Positions 51,485 to 62,508 of a stretch of DNA of 64,000 nucleotides are shown in pieces. Each line of letters begins with the position of its first letter. Positions within the stretch are counted from its first letter, which is position 1. Source of the stretch: Porticoccaceae bacterium (GTDB lineage Bacteria > Pseudomonadota > Gammaproteobacteria > Pseudomonadales > Porticoccaceae); contig JABJOY010000024.1 of the NCBI GenBank assembly GCA_018664075.1, forward strand, positions 1-64,000. Direction: 5' to 3'. Under the pieces are notes generated by a model that saw only the letters and a list, made by a program, of their open reading frames with translations, had not been told where the DNA came from and did no database searches. Both the position numbers and the translations under genes were made by a program.

Positions 51485-52675
51485 TTGATCAAGCCCCATG
51501 GCTCGGATACCCTCAATCCATTATTAGTCACTGACCCACAACAGCTACAAGCACTGCAGACTGAGGCAGAGTCGCTGCCCTCATTGCAGCTTAACTCCGC
51601 TGCCGCAGCCAATGCGGTGATGCTTGGAGCGGGCTACTTTAATCCCTTAGATGGTTATATGAATCTCGCCGATGCACTTGCTGTGGCAGAAAACCTGCAT
51701 ACAGTTGATGGTCTTTTCTGGCCTGTGCCTGTGCTTAATCTGGTAGAGGATGCCTCTGCAATTGCAGACGCAAGCCGCATAGCTCTGCGTGACCCGAACA
51801 CCGAGGGTAATCCAGTGATGGCAATTATGGATGTCAGCGCTATTGAGACGGTCAGCGGTGCCCAGATAGAGATGATGGCGCAACAGATATTTGCCACTAC
51901 TGATCCTGAACACCCTGGTGTGGCCACCTTTACAGGACTTGGGCGAAATCTGGTGTCAGGCAGTATTCAGGTGCTGAGCCTTAGTTATTTCCAGGCAGAC
52001 TTTCCGGATACCTTTAGAACAGCTGGCGAAATCCGCGATGAAATTGCCCAGCGCGGCTGGAATAAAGTCGTGGCCTTTCAGACCCGCAATCCAATGCATC
52101 GTGCCCATGAAGAGCTTTGTCATATGGCTATGGAGCGCTTGGAAGCAGATGGCGTGGTAGTGCATATGCTGCTGGGCAAATTAAAGCAGGGGGATATTCC
52201 CGCCTCAGTCCGAGATGACTGCATTCGCAAAATGGTTGAGCTCTATTTCCCAGCCAACTCTGTAATGGTGACCGGCTATGGCTTTGATATGCTCTATGCA
52301 GGTCCCAGAGAGGCTGTGCTCCACGCGGTATTTCGGCAGAATATGGGCTGTACCCATCTGATTGTGGGTCGCGATCACGCTGGTGTGGGTGACTATTATG
52401 GAGCCTTTGATGCCCAGACCATCTTTGCCGATAGAGTTCCGGCTGGCGCTTTGGAGATTGAAATCTTTAATGCGGACCACACTGCATTTTCCAAGAAACT
52501 TGGTCGTGTGGTGATGATGAATGAGGCGGACGACCATACCAAGGACGATTTTATTTTGCTCTCTGGCACTAAGGTGCGACAGATGCTGGGTGATGGTATT
52601 GCCCCGCCGCCGGAATTTTCCCGTCCTGAGGTGGCCCAGATATTGATGGATTACTACCAGCTTGAGAGTGCTTGA
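51485..52675 (+). CDS. sat: Sulfate adenylyltransferase, single-chain Sat type
   Basis: NPLDGYMN, VAFQTRNPMHRAHEELC (QxRNPxHxxH), GRDHAGVGDYYGAFDAQ. Confidence 0.96.
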   Translation: MIKPHGSDTLNPLLVTDPQQLQALQTEAESLPSLQLNSAAAANAVMLGAGYFNPLDGYMNLADALAVAENLHTVDGLFWPVPVLNLVEDASAIADASRIALRDPNTEGNPVMAIMDVSAIETVSGAQIEMMAQQIFATTDPEHPGVATFTGLGRNLVSGSIQVLSLSYFQADFPDTFRTAGEIRDEIAQRGWNKVVAFQTRNPMHRAHEELCHMAMERLEADGVVVHMLLGKLKQGDIPASVRDDCIRKMVELYFPANSVMVTGYGFDMLYAGPREAVLHAVFRQNMGCTHLIVGRDHAGVGDYYGAFDAQTIFADRVPAGALEIEIFNADHTAFSKKLGRVVMMNEADDHTKDDFILLSGTKVRQMLGDGIAPPPEFSRPEVAQILMDYYQLESA

Positions 52676-52740
52676 TCGATAGAGACCCTGGGCTGCAGGA
52701 CAATACTGGTAATACTCAGAATAACGAATTTAGAGGCACC

Positions 52741-53697
52741 GTGACCAACTACGATATTTTTAATGGCGACGCTGACGGTATCTGCGCTCTTGTGCAGCTG
52801 CGTCTGGCTGAGCCCAGAAAAGCGCAGTTGGTCACTGGGGTAAAACGGGATATTAACCTGTTGAAACAGGTTGATGCTCAGGCAGGAGACCGCCTTACTG
52901 TCCTCGATATTTCCATGGATAAAAATCGTGATGATCTGCATCGCGCTTTAAATGCCGGTGCCGAGGTTTTTTATGTAGACCACCATTTTGCCGGTGAGGT
53001 GCCTGCCTTTGCGTCGCTGAGGTCAATGATTAATGAGGCGCCCGATGTCTGCACCAGCTTGCTGATCAATCATTATTTACGCGGTGCCCATGTCAACTGG
53101 GGCATTGTGGGTACCTTTGGTGACAACCTGAAAAAGACTGCTCTGGGCATGGCCAAGAATACTCAGCTCAATGACGAGCAGTTAGGTCTTCTTGAGCGTC
53201 TGGGTATCTATATTAATTACAATGGCTACGGCTCCGATATTACAGAGCTATATTTCCATCCCGCGGAGCTCTACCAGCTAGCGTCTGAGTATGCCAACCC
53301 ATTGGATTTTATCAGTGCAGGGGCCCATGCCTTTGAGCGCCTGGAGACTGGCTACCATGCGGATCTCAGTCTGGCCCAGTCGGTGCCGCCATTGACGGTC
53401 ACTGATGCCATTGCCGTTTTTGAATTACCTGATATGCCTTGGGCTCGACGGGTAGGTGGTGTGTTCAGCAATGACCTTACCAACCAAAACCCGGATCGCG
53501 CCCATGCAGTGATAACCGCTAAACCCAATGGTAATTATTTGGTTAGCCTGCGCGCGCCCTTAAATAATAAGCAAGGTGCAGCAACACTGTGCCGACAGTT
53601 TCCTACCGGAGGTGGTCGCGAGGCTGCCGCTGGTATTAATGATTTGCCTGCTGATATGCTGGAGCAGTTTATTAACTTGTTCAGACAGGCCTATTGA
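52741..53697 (+). CDS. DHH-family phosphoesterase (GTG start proposed)
   Basis: [31 protein letters not shown] (DHH), [30 protein letters not shown]1 motif. Confidence 0.88.
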   Translation: MTNYDIFNGDADGICALVQLRLAEPRKAQLVTGVKRDINLLKQVDAQAGDRLTVLDISMDKNRDDLHRALNAGAEVFYVDHHFAGEVPAFASLRSMINEAPDVCTSLLINHYLRGAHVNWGIVGTFGDNLKKTALGMAKNTQLNDEQLGLLERLGIYINYNGYGSDITELYFHPAELYQLASEYANPLDFISAGAHAFERLETGYHADLSLAQSVPPLTVTDAIAVFELPDMPWARRVGGVFSNDLTNQNPDRAHAVITAKPNGNYLVSLRAPLNNKQGAATLCRQFPTGGGREAAAGINDLPADMLEQFINLFRQAY

Positions 53698-53707
53698 GGA
53701 ATTCTCC

Positions 53708-54187
53708 ATGACTGATCGTCCCTTTTCTATTTTAGGTATTCAACAGATTGCTGTTGGTGGTACAGATAAACAGCAACTGCGCAGTTTTTGGGTAGACCTA
53801 CTGGGCCTCAGTTACCGAGAGACCTTTGTCAGTGAAAGCGAGAATGTGGATGAAGATATCTGTGAGATGGGTGCCGGTGACTTTGCGGTGGAAGTAGATC
53901 TGATGCAGCCGCTGGATGCAGATAAAAAACCACGTGTTGATATCCCTGCGTTAAATCATGTGGGCCTGTGGGTGGATAATCTTGCTGCAGCGGTGGACTG
54001 GCTGACTGAGCAGGGTCTGCGTTTTACCCCCGGTGGTATCCGCAGTGGCGCCGCTGGTTACGATGTCTGCTTTGTGCATCCCAAAGGCAATGATGAGTTC
54101 CCTCTGAGCTCTCAGGGCGTGCTGGTGGAACTGGTGCAGGCGCCAGATTCGGTTATCAACGCCTACAAAGTACTTGCTGAAGCTTAA
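53708..54187 (+). CDS. Glyoxalase/VOC-family protein
   Basis: [61 protein letters not shown]. Confidence 0.9.
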   Translation: MTDRPFSILGIQQIAVGGTDKQQLRSFWVDLLGLSYRETFVSESENVDEDICEMGAGDFAVEVDLMQPLDADKKPRVDIPALNHVGLWVDNLAAAVDWLTEQGLRFTPGGIRSGAAGYDVCFVHPKGNDEFPLSSQGVLVELVQAPDSVINAYKVLAEA

Positions 54188-54328
54188 AATCACGTAAATT
54201 CAATGGTTTAGGGTGCAATCTGTAGTACTTTTCTGTAAGCTGCGCGCCATTCTGGACCATCCCACGAATTCAATTTATCTTTGCCACTCAGGTCCAAAGT
54301 CGGCATACCTCAATTAAAAGACGATTTT

Positions 54329-55855
54329 ATGACCTTTGATGAACTGGGCTTATCAGCTCCTATTCTTAAAGCTATTGCCGCGCAAGGCTATAGCGAGCCT
54401 TCACCGATTCAAACCAAGGCAGTTCCTGCTGTATTAGCCGGCCATGATGTTATGGCTGCTGCTCAGACAGGTACCGGTAAAACTGCTGGCTTTACATTGC
54501 CAATTCTGGAGCGTCTGTCCAAGGGCCGTCGCGCTGGTCCCAATCAGGCGCGCACTTTGATTCTGACTCCTACTCGGGAACTCGCGGCTCAGGTGGGTGA
54601 GTCGGTAGCACTGTATGGCAAGCATCTGAACTTGAGTTCTACGGTGGTATTTGGCGGTGTAAAGATTAACCCGCAGATGATGAAGCTACGTCGTGGTGTC
54701 GATATCCTGGTCGCGACGCCAGGTCGCCTAATGGATCTGCACAGCCAGAATGCAGTCAAGTTCGAACACCTGGAAGTACTGGTGCTCGACGAAGCCGACC
54801 GTATGCTGGATATGGGTTTTATCCATGATATCAAGCGAATTATTGGGCTGCTGCCGCGACGCCGCCAGAACCTGATGTTTTCGGCGACTTTTTCCGATGA
54901 TATCCGCGGTCTGGCCAAAGGCTTGGTGCGCAACCCCATAGAAATTTCTGTTAGCCCGCGCAATGCCGCGGCACCCTCGGTTGAGCAGTGGATTTGTCCG
55001 GTAGACAAGAAACAAAAGGGACCATTGCTGATCAAGCTGATTAAAGATGGCGGCTGGGATCAGGCGTTGGTCTTTACCAAAACCAAACATGGTGCCAACA
55101 AGCTGACCAAGCAGTTAGATGCGGCTGGTATTACCGCTGCCGCTATTCATGGCAACAAAAGCCAGGGGGCTCGAACCAGAGCGTTGGCTGATTTTAAAGC
55201 CAGTGAAATCCGCATACTGGTAGCAACTGATATCGCCGCCCGTGGTTTGGATATCGAGCAGCTGCCTCAGGTGGTCAACTTTGATTTGCCCAATGTATCT
55301 GAGGACTATGTCCATCGCATTGGCCGCACCGGCCGCGCTGGAGCAACGGGTCAGGCTATTTCGCTGGTGAGTGCGGACGAGGTGGATCTGCTCTCCGATA
55401 TTGAGCGTCTGACGCAAAAGTTGCTTGAGCGCAGAGAAATTGATGGCTTTGAGCCCGACCAAAACCTGCCTGAAACTACATTAAATAAACCTGTGCGACG
55501 CAACAAACCGCGCAAGGCTCTCAATAGGGAGAACAGTGCCGGTGATAACAGCCGCCACAATAATAAGTCGAGTCGATCAAAGAACCGCTCGGCCTATGGT
55601 CATGGCCCCAAGCCTGGCAGTAAGCTCAAATCTGGTGGTCGCAATCAGACCAGCAAGCCGGGACAGCGCTCTGAAGGTGCATCTGGGAAGTCAGATTCTC
55701 GCAGCGGCGAAGCGGGTCGTTCAGACTCACGGGGCAATGTTGCAGCGAAAAAGCCTGCTGGCAACTCCCCCTATGGCAGCGGTGGCAATAGAAGTTCCAG
55801 CGGTCGCAATCGCCCCTCGGGCGGTAATTCCAATCGCAGTTCAGGTCGCACGTAA
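54329..55855 (+). CDS. DEAD-box RNA helicase RhlE-like
   Basis: [72 protein letters not shown]; long basic low-complexity tail. Confidence 0.95.
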   Translation: MTFDELGLSAPILKAIAAQGYSEPSPIQTKAVPAVLAGHDVMAAAQTGTGKTAGFTLPILERLSKGRRAGPNQARTLILTPTRELAAQVGESVALYGKHLNLSSTVVFGGVKINPQMMKLRRGVDILVATPGRLMDLHSQNAVKFEHLEVLVLDEADRMLDMGFIHDIKRIIGLLPRRRQNLMFSATFSDDIRGLAKGLVRNPIEISVSPRNAAAPSVEQWICPVDKKQKGPLLIKLIKDGGWDQALVFTKTKHGANKLTKQLDAAGITAAAIHGNKSQGARTRALADFKASEIRILVATDIAARGLDIEQLPQVVNFDLPNVSEDYVHRIGRTGRAGATGQAISLVSADEVDLLSDIERLTQKLLERREIDGFEPDQNLPETTLNKPVRRNKPRKALNRENSAGDNSRHNNKSSRSKNRSAYGHGPKPGSKLKSGGRNQTSKPGQRSEGASGKSDSRSGEAGRSDSRGNVAAKKPAGNSPYGSGGNRSSSGRNRPSGGNSNRSSGRT

Positions 55856-55944
55856 CTTGCCGTTTGTATAGGTCTGTCACAAGGCCTGCCGATAACCTTA
55901 TTTCTATCTCAGATGATCTGTATTGATCGAAGGAACCCCTTTCA

Positions 55945-57510
55945 ATGTTTGAGCTTCATTTTAATAAAATTGCAACACTCAAGAACGATGTACTTTCGGG
56001 TCTTACTGTTGCTCTGGCCCTGGTGCCAGAGGCTGTCGCCTTTGCCTTTGTGGCTGGGGTTGATCCGCTGGTTGGCCTATATGCCGCCTTTATGGTGGGT
56101 CTGATTACCGCCTGTATCGGTGGCCGCCCGGGTATGATCAGTGGTGCCACTGGCGCTCTGGCTGTGGTGATGGTGTCACTGGTAGCTGACCATGGCGTTG
56201 AGTATTTGTTTATTACTGTGGTGCTGATGGGCATTCTGCAGATTACTGCCGGGGTGCTAAAACTGGGTAAGTTTATCCGCATGGTGCCTTACCCGGTGAT
56301 GCTAGGGTTTGTAAATGGCCTGGCCATTGTGATCTTTCTGGCTCAGCTTGGGCAGTTTGGCGAGGCCGGTCAGCCCGGCTGGCTGGATGGCACCTTTATG
56401 CAGGGCAGCATTGTTGATGTGGCCTGGTTGCAGGGTGAGGAGCTGTATATGCTGCTGAGTCTAGTGCTGGTGACCATGATTATAATTCATTCACTGCCGC
56501 GCTTTACCACTGCGCTACCTTCGTCCCTGGTGGCTATTGGTGTTGTGACTGGCCTGGTACTAGGGCTGGATATCAACACCAGAGTGGTGGGAGATGTGGC
56601 CAGTATCAGTGGTGGCTTGCCCAGTTTCCATATTCCCCAGGTGCCATTTAGCCTTGAGACTCTGTGGATTATCTTACCCTACGCGATTATTTTGGCGGCT
56701 ATCGGCTTGATTGAATCCCTGCTGACATTGCGCCTGATTGATGAGATTACCGAAACTCGCGGCCGCGGCAATCGTGAATGTATAGGCCAGGGTGTGGCCA
56801 ATACCGTCACTGGTTTCTTTGGCGGCATGGGGGGTTGTGCCATGATTGGTCAGAGCATGATCAATGTAAATTCCGGTGGTCGCGGCCGCATGTCTGGCAT
56901 CAGTGCGGCAGTGTTTTTGTTGCTGTTTATTCTGGTGGCCTCGCCATTGATTGAGCAGATTCCCCTGGCTGCATTGATTGGTGTGATGTTTATTGTGGTG
57001 ATCGGCACCTTTGAATGGTCGAGCTTTCGTATTGTCGGCAAGGTGCCCCGCAGCGATGCACTGATTCTGGTGACTGTGTCCGGGGTGACTGTAGCCACAG
57101 ATTTGGCAGTTGCCGTGGTAGTGGGTGTCATTATTTCGGCGCTGGTATTTGCCTGGGAGCATGCCAAGCATATTCGCATTGATGCCCGCGAAGATCACAA
57201 AGGCTCTACCGTTTATGCAGTGACTGGGCCATTGTTCTTTGGCTCTGTCACCTCCTTTTTGGAGCGCTTTGACCCCAAGGCAGACAATGATGACGTGGTA
57301 ATTGATTTTGCTCGCTCCAGGGTGGCGGATCACTCCGGGTTGGAAGCCATTGATACTTTGGCTGAGCGCTATGAAAATGCGGGAAAAACATTACACTTGG
57401 TACATCTGAGTGAAGAGTGCCGCAAGCTGTTAAAGAAAGCCGGCAATTTGGTCGAGGTCAATGTGATCGAAGATCCTAAATACTTTGTTGCGGAAGACAG
57501 TCTAGCCTGA
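55945..57510 (+). CDS. SulP/SLC26-family anion permease with STAS domain
   Basis: [45 protein letters not shown]-terminal STAS-like [20 protein letters not shown]. Confidence 0.93.
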   Translation: MFELHFNKIATLKNDVLSGLTVALALVPEAVAFAFVAGVDPLVGLYAAFMVGLITACIGGRPGMISGATGALAVVMVSLVADHGVEYLFITVVLMGILQITAGVLKLGKFIRMVPYPVMLGFVNGLAIVIFLAQLGQFGEAGQPGWLDGTFMQGSIVDVAWLQGEELYMLLSLVLVTMIIIHSLPRFTTALPSSLVAIGVVTGLVLGLDINTRVVGDVASISGGLPSFHIPQVPFSLETLWIILPYAIILAAIGLIESLLTLRLIDEITETRGRGNRECIGQGVANTVTGFFGGMGGCAMIGQSMINVNSGGRGRMSGISAAVFLLLFILVASPLIEQIPLAALIGVMFIVVIGTFEWSSFRIVGKVPRSDALILVTVSGVTVATDLAVAVVVGVIISALVFAWEHAKHIRIDAREDHKGSTVYAVTGPLFFGSVTSFLERFDPKADNDDVVIDFARSRVADHSGLEAIDTLAERYENAGKTLHLVHLSEECRKLLKKAGNLVEVNVIEDPKYFVAEDSLA

Positions 57511-58028
57511 TGAATTTAAAACTGGCCATTTTTAAACCTATGCTAAAGCTGGCGATGGAGCGCACCGGCCATGGCGCTGCATTGGGTTTTGAATTGACCA
57601 GAGTAGGGCGCGGGGAAGTGGAGATGAGCTTCCCCTACAAGGAAGAGGTGGTGGGTAACCCTGTTACTGGTGTTGTCCATGGCGGGGTGATTGTCAGCCT
57701 GCTGGATACCTGCTGTGGCTGTGCCGCTATCTCTGTGCTCAAGCGACCCTCGGTGACTCCCACTATGGATCTGCGTCTGGACTATATGCATCCGGCGGAA
57801 CCCGGCCAGCCTATCTACGTGTCAGCCAAGGTCTATAGAGATACTTCCAATGTGATTTTCTGCCGCGGCTCGGCCTGGCAGGATGATCCGGAAAACCCAA
57901 TTGCCCATTGTGTAGCCACCTTTATGAGAGTGGATACCCCGAGTATTTCTCTGGGCAATGTGATTCGTCGTCGCTTTAAGCGTCTGATCCATGGGGACAA
58001 GGCCTATGAGCGAGAGGCGGATAAATGA
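57510..58028 (+). CDS. PaaI-like hotdog thioesterase
   Basis: VTGVVHGGVIVSLLDTCCGCAAISVL, MDLRLDYMHPAEPGQPIYVSAKVYR. Confidence 0.88.
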   Translation: MNLKLAIFKPMLKLAMERTGHGAALGFELTRVGRGEVEMSFPYKEEVVGNPVTGVVHGGVIVSLLDTCCGCAAISVLKRPSVTPTMDLRLDYMHPAEPGQPIYVSAKVYRDTSNVIFCRGSAWQDDPENPIAHCVATFMRVDTPSISLGNVIRRRFKRLIHGDKAYEREADK

Positions 58029-58471
58029 GTATCCAACTTAAGGAATTGCTGACCGGTTTGACTAGTGCCAGAGCTGCAGGCAACCCCCAGTCTGTTCTGG
58101 ATTTGATTCCCTACAGCAGCTTTATCGGCGCTCAGGCCAGGTTAGAGCAGGATGGGGTGCTGTACTGGTTAGATCGACGTCCATCCAATATAGGCAACCC
58201 CAGTCTGCCCGCTATTCATGGTGGTGTGATTGGCGGTTTTCTCGAGCTCAGTGCAGCCATAGAAATTCTCTATACACTGGATGTAAATCTGGTGCCCAAG
58301 GTGGTGGATTTCTCCCTGGATTATCTGCGCCCGGGCCGCTATAAAACGATCTATGCCAATTGCACCGTGCTGCGTCAGGGTAACAAACTGGTCAATGTTA
58401 CGGCCACCGCCTGGCAGGACGATATCCAGACACCCATAGCGACTGCCCGCTGCCACTTTCTGATTTCCTGA
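58025..58471 (+). CDS. Second PaaI-like hotdog thioesterase-family protein
   Basis: LPAIHGGVIGGFLELSAAIEIL, VDFSLDYLRPGRYKTIYANCTVLRQGNKLVNVTATAWQDD; ATGA overlap with preceding gene. Confidence 0.85.
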   Translation: MSIQLKELLTGLTSARAAGNPQSVLDLIPYSSFIGAQARLEQDGVLYWLDRRPSNIGNPSLPAIHGGVIGGFLELSAAIEILYTLDVNLVPKVVDFSLDYLRPGRYKTIYANCTVLRQGNKLVNVTATAWQDDIQTPIATARCHFLIS

Positions 58472-58492
58472 GTAAAATTTCTCCCGCCGGTG

Positions 58493-58520
58493 CTTGAAAT
58501 CATCGCGCTCGCCCCCATCT
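58493..58520 (+). promoter_or_regulatory. Sigma-32 heat-shock promoter of htpG
   Basis: CTTGAAA-N13-CCCCATCT, matching E. coli RpoH consensus CTTGAAA/CCCCATNT; 49 bp upstream of htpG ATG. Confidence 0.9.
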
Positions 58521-58569
58521 CTTAAAACAACAAAAAGTAACAGTTTTTTAATTAGGAGATATAACGGAA

Positions 58570-60519
58570 ATGACTGCCAAAGCTAAATCAGGTGCTGAAA
58601 CCCTGGGTTTTCAAACCGAGGCCAAGCAACTTCTTCATTTAATGATTCACTCCCTGTACTCCAACAAGGAGATTTTCCTGCGAGAATTAATTTCTAACGC
58701 CTCCGATGCCACTGACAAATTGCGTTTTGAAGCGCTTGAAAACTCCGCGCTGTATGAAGATGATGGCGACTTGCGTATTCGTATTGCTGTGGATGAAGAG
58801 GCCAAGACCATTGAAATTTCCGACAATGGTATAGGTATGTCGAGAGAGGAGGTGATTACCAATCTGGGTACTATTGCCAAGTCTGGCACTGCTGAGTTTC
58901 TGAAAAACCTGACCGGCGATCAGAAGCAGGATTCCCAGTTGATTGGTCAGTTTGGTGTGGGCTTTTATTCTTCGTTTATTGTTGCTGATCGCGTAGTGGT
59001 CGAGACCCGCCGTGCCGCGGCTGGCGTTGACGAAGGCGTGCGCTGGAGCTGTGAGGGTGAAGCGGACTATCAGATTGAGCAGATTGAACGCCCTCAGCGT
59101 GGTACTTCTATTACGCTGCACCTGAAATCCGAAGAGCAGGAATTTGCCAATGACTGGCGACTGCGCAGTATTGTGAAGAAATACTCTGACCATATTGCTA
59201 TTCCGGTGCAAATGCTTAAGCCAGCGACACCACCAATGCCAGGGGTTGAAGACAAGGCAGATGATATTGAAGATGCCGAGATTGTCCCCGAATGGGATGC
59301 GGTGAATGATGCTCAGGCCCTGTGGACCAAATCGCGAAATGATGTCAGCGATGAGGACTACAAAGAGTTTTATCGCCATGTGTCCCATGACTTTGCCGAG
59401 CCACTGGCCTGGAGCCACAATCGCGTGGAAGGTAAGCAGGATTACACCAGTTTGCTGTATATCCCAGGCATGGCGCCTATGGATCTGTACCAGCGCGAAG
59501 CGGCCCGCGGTATCAAACTGTATATCAAGCGCACCTTTATTATGGATGACGCGGAACAGTTTATGCCCATGTACCTGCGATTTGTAAAAGGTGTGCTGGA
59601 CAGTGCCGATCTGCCTCTCAATGTGTCGCGGGAGATTCTGCAAAGCACCCCAATGGTTGACAGTATTCGTGCCGCTCTGACCAAACGAGTACTGGATATG
59701 CTGGCCAAGCTGGCCAAAAATGAACCAGAAAAGTACGCCACATTCTGGACCCAGTTTGGAGCTGTGCTCAAAGAGGGCCCCAGTGAAGATAACGGCAACC
59801 GCGAGAAGATTGCCAAACTTTTCCGCTTTGCCAGCTCTAGCAGCGAAGGTGCTGAGCCAACAGTGAGCCTGGCTGATTATATTGAGCGCATGAAAGAAGG
59901 GCAGGACAAAATCTACTATGTCACCGGCGACAGCTATTCGGTTATTGCCAACAGCCCCTATCTAGAAGTGTTCCGCAAGCATGGTATCGAAGTGCTGCTG
60001 ATGTCCGATCGTATCGATGAATGGATGATGGGTTATCTGACTGAATTTGATGGCAAGTCATTCCAGGATGTTGCCCGCGGCGAGCTGGATCTAAGCAAAA
60101 TTACTGGCGAAGACCCAAAGTCAGAGAGCAATGCAGAGGCTGACGATAAAGCTGATGATGGCGAGCATGGGGAGCTACTAACCCGCATTAAATCACTGCT
60201 GGAAGAGAAGGTGGAAGAGGTGCGCAGCACCAGCCGTCTGACCAGTTCACCGGCCTGCCTGGTGGTGGGTGACAATGATATGGGTGAGCAGATGCGCAAA
60301 ATTATGCAGGCCGCCGGTCAGGCTGTTCCAGAGTCCAAGCCGATTCTTGAGATTAATATGCAGCATCCTCTGGTGGGCAAACTGGAGACTGAAACTGATA
60401 CTGATGCGTCGGCGCGCCTGGCCAGAATCCTGTTTGATCAGGCTGCACTGTCTGCAGGCAGACCATTGGAGAACCCTGCTGAATTTGTCCAGGAGCTAAA
60501 TCATATAATGTTTGGCTAA
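58570..60519 (+). CDS. htpG: Chaperone HtpG (Hsp90)
   Basis: [70 protein letters not shown]. Confidence 0.98.
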   Translation: MTAKAKSGAETLGFQTEAKQLLHLMIHSLYSNKEIFLRELISNASDATDKLRFEALENSALYEDDGDLRIRIAVDEEAKTIEISDNGIGMSREEVITNLGTIAKSGTAEFLKNLTGDQKQDSQLIGQFGVGFYSSFIVADRVVVETRRAAAGVDEGVRWSCEGEADYQIEQIERPQRGTSITLHLKSEEQEFANDWRLRSIVKKYSDHIAIPVQMLKPATPPMPGVEDKADDIEDAEIVPEWDAVNDAQALWTKSRNDVSDEDYKEFYRHVSHDFAEPLAWSHNRVEGKQDYTSLLYIPGMAPMDLYQREAARGIKLYIKRTFIMDDAEQFMPMYLRFVKGVLDSADLPLNVSREILQSTPMVDSIRAALTKRVLDMLAKLAKNEPEKYATFWTQFGAVLKEGPSEDNGNREKIAKLFRFASSSSEGAEPTVSLADYIERMKEGQDKIYYVTGDSYSVIANSPYLEVFRKHGIEVLLMSDRIDEWMMGYLTEFDGKSFQDVARGELDLSKITGEDPKSESNAEADDKADDGEHGELLTRIKSLLEEKVEEVRSTSRLTSSPACLVVGDNDMGEQMRKIMQAAGQAVPESKPILEINMQHPLVGKLETETDTDASARLARILFDQAALSAGRPLENPAEFVQELNHIMFG

Positions 60520-60536
60520 AACCGGCCCAAGTAGGT

Positions 60537-60568
60537 TAAAAAGCGCTCTTTCGGGGGCGCTTTTTTGA
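60537..60568 (+). terminator. Rho-independent terminator after htpG
   Basis: aaaaagcgctctttcgggggcgcttttttg: AAAAGCGC...GCGCTTTT stem with T tract. Confidence 0.85.
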
Positions 60569-60615
60569 TTTCTGGGCTTATAATGTGGCCTGCGGGTGAC
60601 CTTGTAGGAGCGATC

Positions 60616-61647
60616 TTGAGTCAGATTAAAAATCATAAAGTAGCTGTGTTGGGTGGCGGGAGTTTTGGTACCGCTATTGCCCATATGATTGCCAGTAATA
60701 ATTACCAGACCAGTTTTTGGCTGCGCAGTGAAACGCGCGTTCAGCAGATCAGGGATACTGGTGAAAATGCCGCCTATTTGCCCGGTTACAGGCTGCATAA
60801 GTCGCTGCAGCTGGGAACAGATTTGGAGCAGGCGGTAGCAGATGCGGATACGGTATTTTTTGCCGTGCCCAGCAGCTCTATTCGTCAGCTTGCCCGGCAG
60901 GCTTGCCCCTTTTTAAAACCCGGCACTATTTTGATCAGTACCGCCAAAGGTATTGAGTCAGACAGTTTTATGCTGCCCAGCCAGATTCTGGAACAGGAAA
61001 TACCCCAGTGTGAGGTGGGCGTGATCAGCGGTCCAAATCTGGCTAAGGAGATTGCGGCATTTGAGATTACCGCGACGGTGGTGGCCAGTGATAGCGATAG
61101 TTTGTGCGCTCAGGTTCAGGCGTTGCTGAGCTCGAAGTATTTTCGCGTCTATGCCAATCATGATCGTTACGGCGTTGAATTGGCTGGGGCGCTAAAAAAT
61201 ATTTATGCCATTGTGTCCGGTATTGCCGAGGCTATGCATGCGGGACAAAATACCAAGTCTGTGGTGCTGACTCGAAGCCTAGCTGAGATGAGTCGTTTTG
61301 CGGTCAAGTTGGGGGCCAATCCATTGACATTTTTAGGTCTCAGCGGTGTTGGTGACCTCTATGTGACCTGCACCTCGCCCCTGAGCCGAAACTTCCGTAT
61401 TGGTGTGGCTCTGGGGCAGGGCAAAACCCTGGATCAGGCAATCGCCGAGGTCGGCCAGGTTGCTGAAGGCGTAAATACGACTAAACTAGTAAAAGAGAAA
61501 GCCGATGCTTTGGGTATTTATATGCCCCTGGCCTCCGCTTTGTATGCCACATTATTTGAGCAACGACCGATTATGGAATCATTGAAAACCATGATGCTCG
61601 CGGAACAAAATACTGATGTTGAATTTATGGTGAAGACAAATGACTGA
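60616..61647 (+). CDS. gpsA: Glycerol-3-phosphate dehydrogenase [NAD(P)+] (TTG start proposed within the longer ORF)
   Basis: [74 protein letters not shown]. Confidence 0.95.
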   Translation: MSQIKNHKVAVLGGGSFGTAIAHMIASNNYQTSFWLRSETRVQQIRDTGENAAYLPGYRLHKSLQLGTDLEQAVADADTVFFAVPSSSIRQLARQACPFLKPGTILISTAKGIESDSFMLPSQILEQEIPQCEVGVISGPNLAKEIAAFEITATVVASDSDSLCAQVQALLSSKYFRVYANHDRYGVELAGALKNIYAIVSGIAEAMHAGQNTKSVVLTRSLAEMSRFAVKLGANPLTFLGLSGVGDLYVTCTSPLSRNFRIGVALGQGKTLDQAIAEVGQVAEGVNTTKLVKEKADALGIYMPLASALYATLFEQRPIMESLKTMMLAEQNTDVEFMVKTND

Positions 61648-62053
61648 CAATAAACTCCCTCTGACAAATATTAATACCTGGATTCGTTTTGCCTATATGG
61701 TGCTGTTTACCGTGCTGTTAATGGCTGCCCGACTGGTGATCAGTCTGGTGGTTATTGTGCAGTTTGCGCTGGTGTTGCTGACGGGCAATGACAACGAGAA
61801 TCTGCGCAATCTTGGCCAGGGGCTGGGCAAGTGGGTGTATCAGACGCTGATGTTTTTAACCTTCAATGCTAATGATAAGCCTTTTCCCTTTAATGAATGG
61901 CCTGTTGTAGACCCCTCTGAGGGCTATGAAGTGCGTTCGCCGGAGCAGGTTGAAGATGCCGAGTTTGTCGAGGTAGATGAAGCCGATGATATTGATGACG
62001 GCGATGTGCCTTCATTTACCGATGGCGACAGCGAGCCTGAAAAAGATAAGTAG
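61640..62053 (+). CDS. DUF4389-like membrane protein with acidic tail
   Basis: [69 protein letters not shown]. Confidence 0.8.
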   Translation: MTDNKLPLTNINTWIRFAYMVLFTVLLMAARLVISLVVIVQFALVLLTGNDNENLRNLGQGLGKWVYQTLMFLTFNANDKPFPFNEWPVVDPSEGYEVRSPEQVEDAEFVEVDEADDIDDGDVPSFTDGDSEPEKDK

Positions 62054-62058
62054 TTAAC

Positions 62059-62508
62059 TTGGAGCTGTTGATACTGCGCCATGGCGATGCAGAGGCTGGA
62101 TCGCCGGACCGCTATCGACAGCTTTCGGCCTATGGCCGCGATCAAGTCCAGCGCCAGGCCCTGAAGCATCAGCATGAAGCTGCTGCGATAGAGTTGGTGG
62201 TCAGTAGCCCCTACACTAGGGCGGCTCAGACCGCAGAAATTTTTATCAGAACAATAAAACATAACAGAATCGATTGGTTAGATGATCTAACGCCCCAGGG
62301 TAATCTGCGGGCCATAGAGGGATTTTTGCAACAAACCCAAGCTCAACATGTGCTGCTGGTAAGTCATTTGCCATTGGTAGGGTTGTTGATCGATTATTTA
62401 ACCGGAGACAGAGGTGCAGGTATGGGCACCGGGAATCTTGCCTCCCTCTCTATGGACTACCCTGCACAGGGTTTAGCTACATTAAACTGGAATCACCATG
62501 TCGATTGA
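62059..62508 (+). CDS. Phosphohistidine phosphatase SixA-like (TTG start)
   Basis: LLILRHGDAEAGSPDRYRQLSAYGRDQV, VVSSPYTRAAQTAEI, LLVSHLPLVGLL. Confidence 0.9.
   Translation: MELLILRHGDAEAGSPDRYRQLSAYGRDQVQRQALKHQHEAAAIELVVSSPYTRAAQTAEIFIRTIKHNRIDWLDDLTPQGNLRAIEGFLQQTQAQHVLLVSHLPLVGLLIDYLTGDRGAGMGTGNLASLSMDYPAQGLATLNWNHHVD

Noticed and set aside
53576-53707. N-terminal extension of the VOC protein overlapping the DHH gene
   Set aside because: The VOC domain begins after the ATG at 53708, which has a suitable position after the DHH stop.
56674-57333. 219-aa His/Gln-rich antisense ORF inside the SulP gene
   Set aside because: Typical complement of hydrophobic codons; no motif.
58687-59643. 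318-aa antisense ORF inside htpG
   Set aside because: Same reasoning: fully contained opposite htpG, no RBS or domain evidence.
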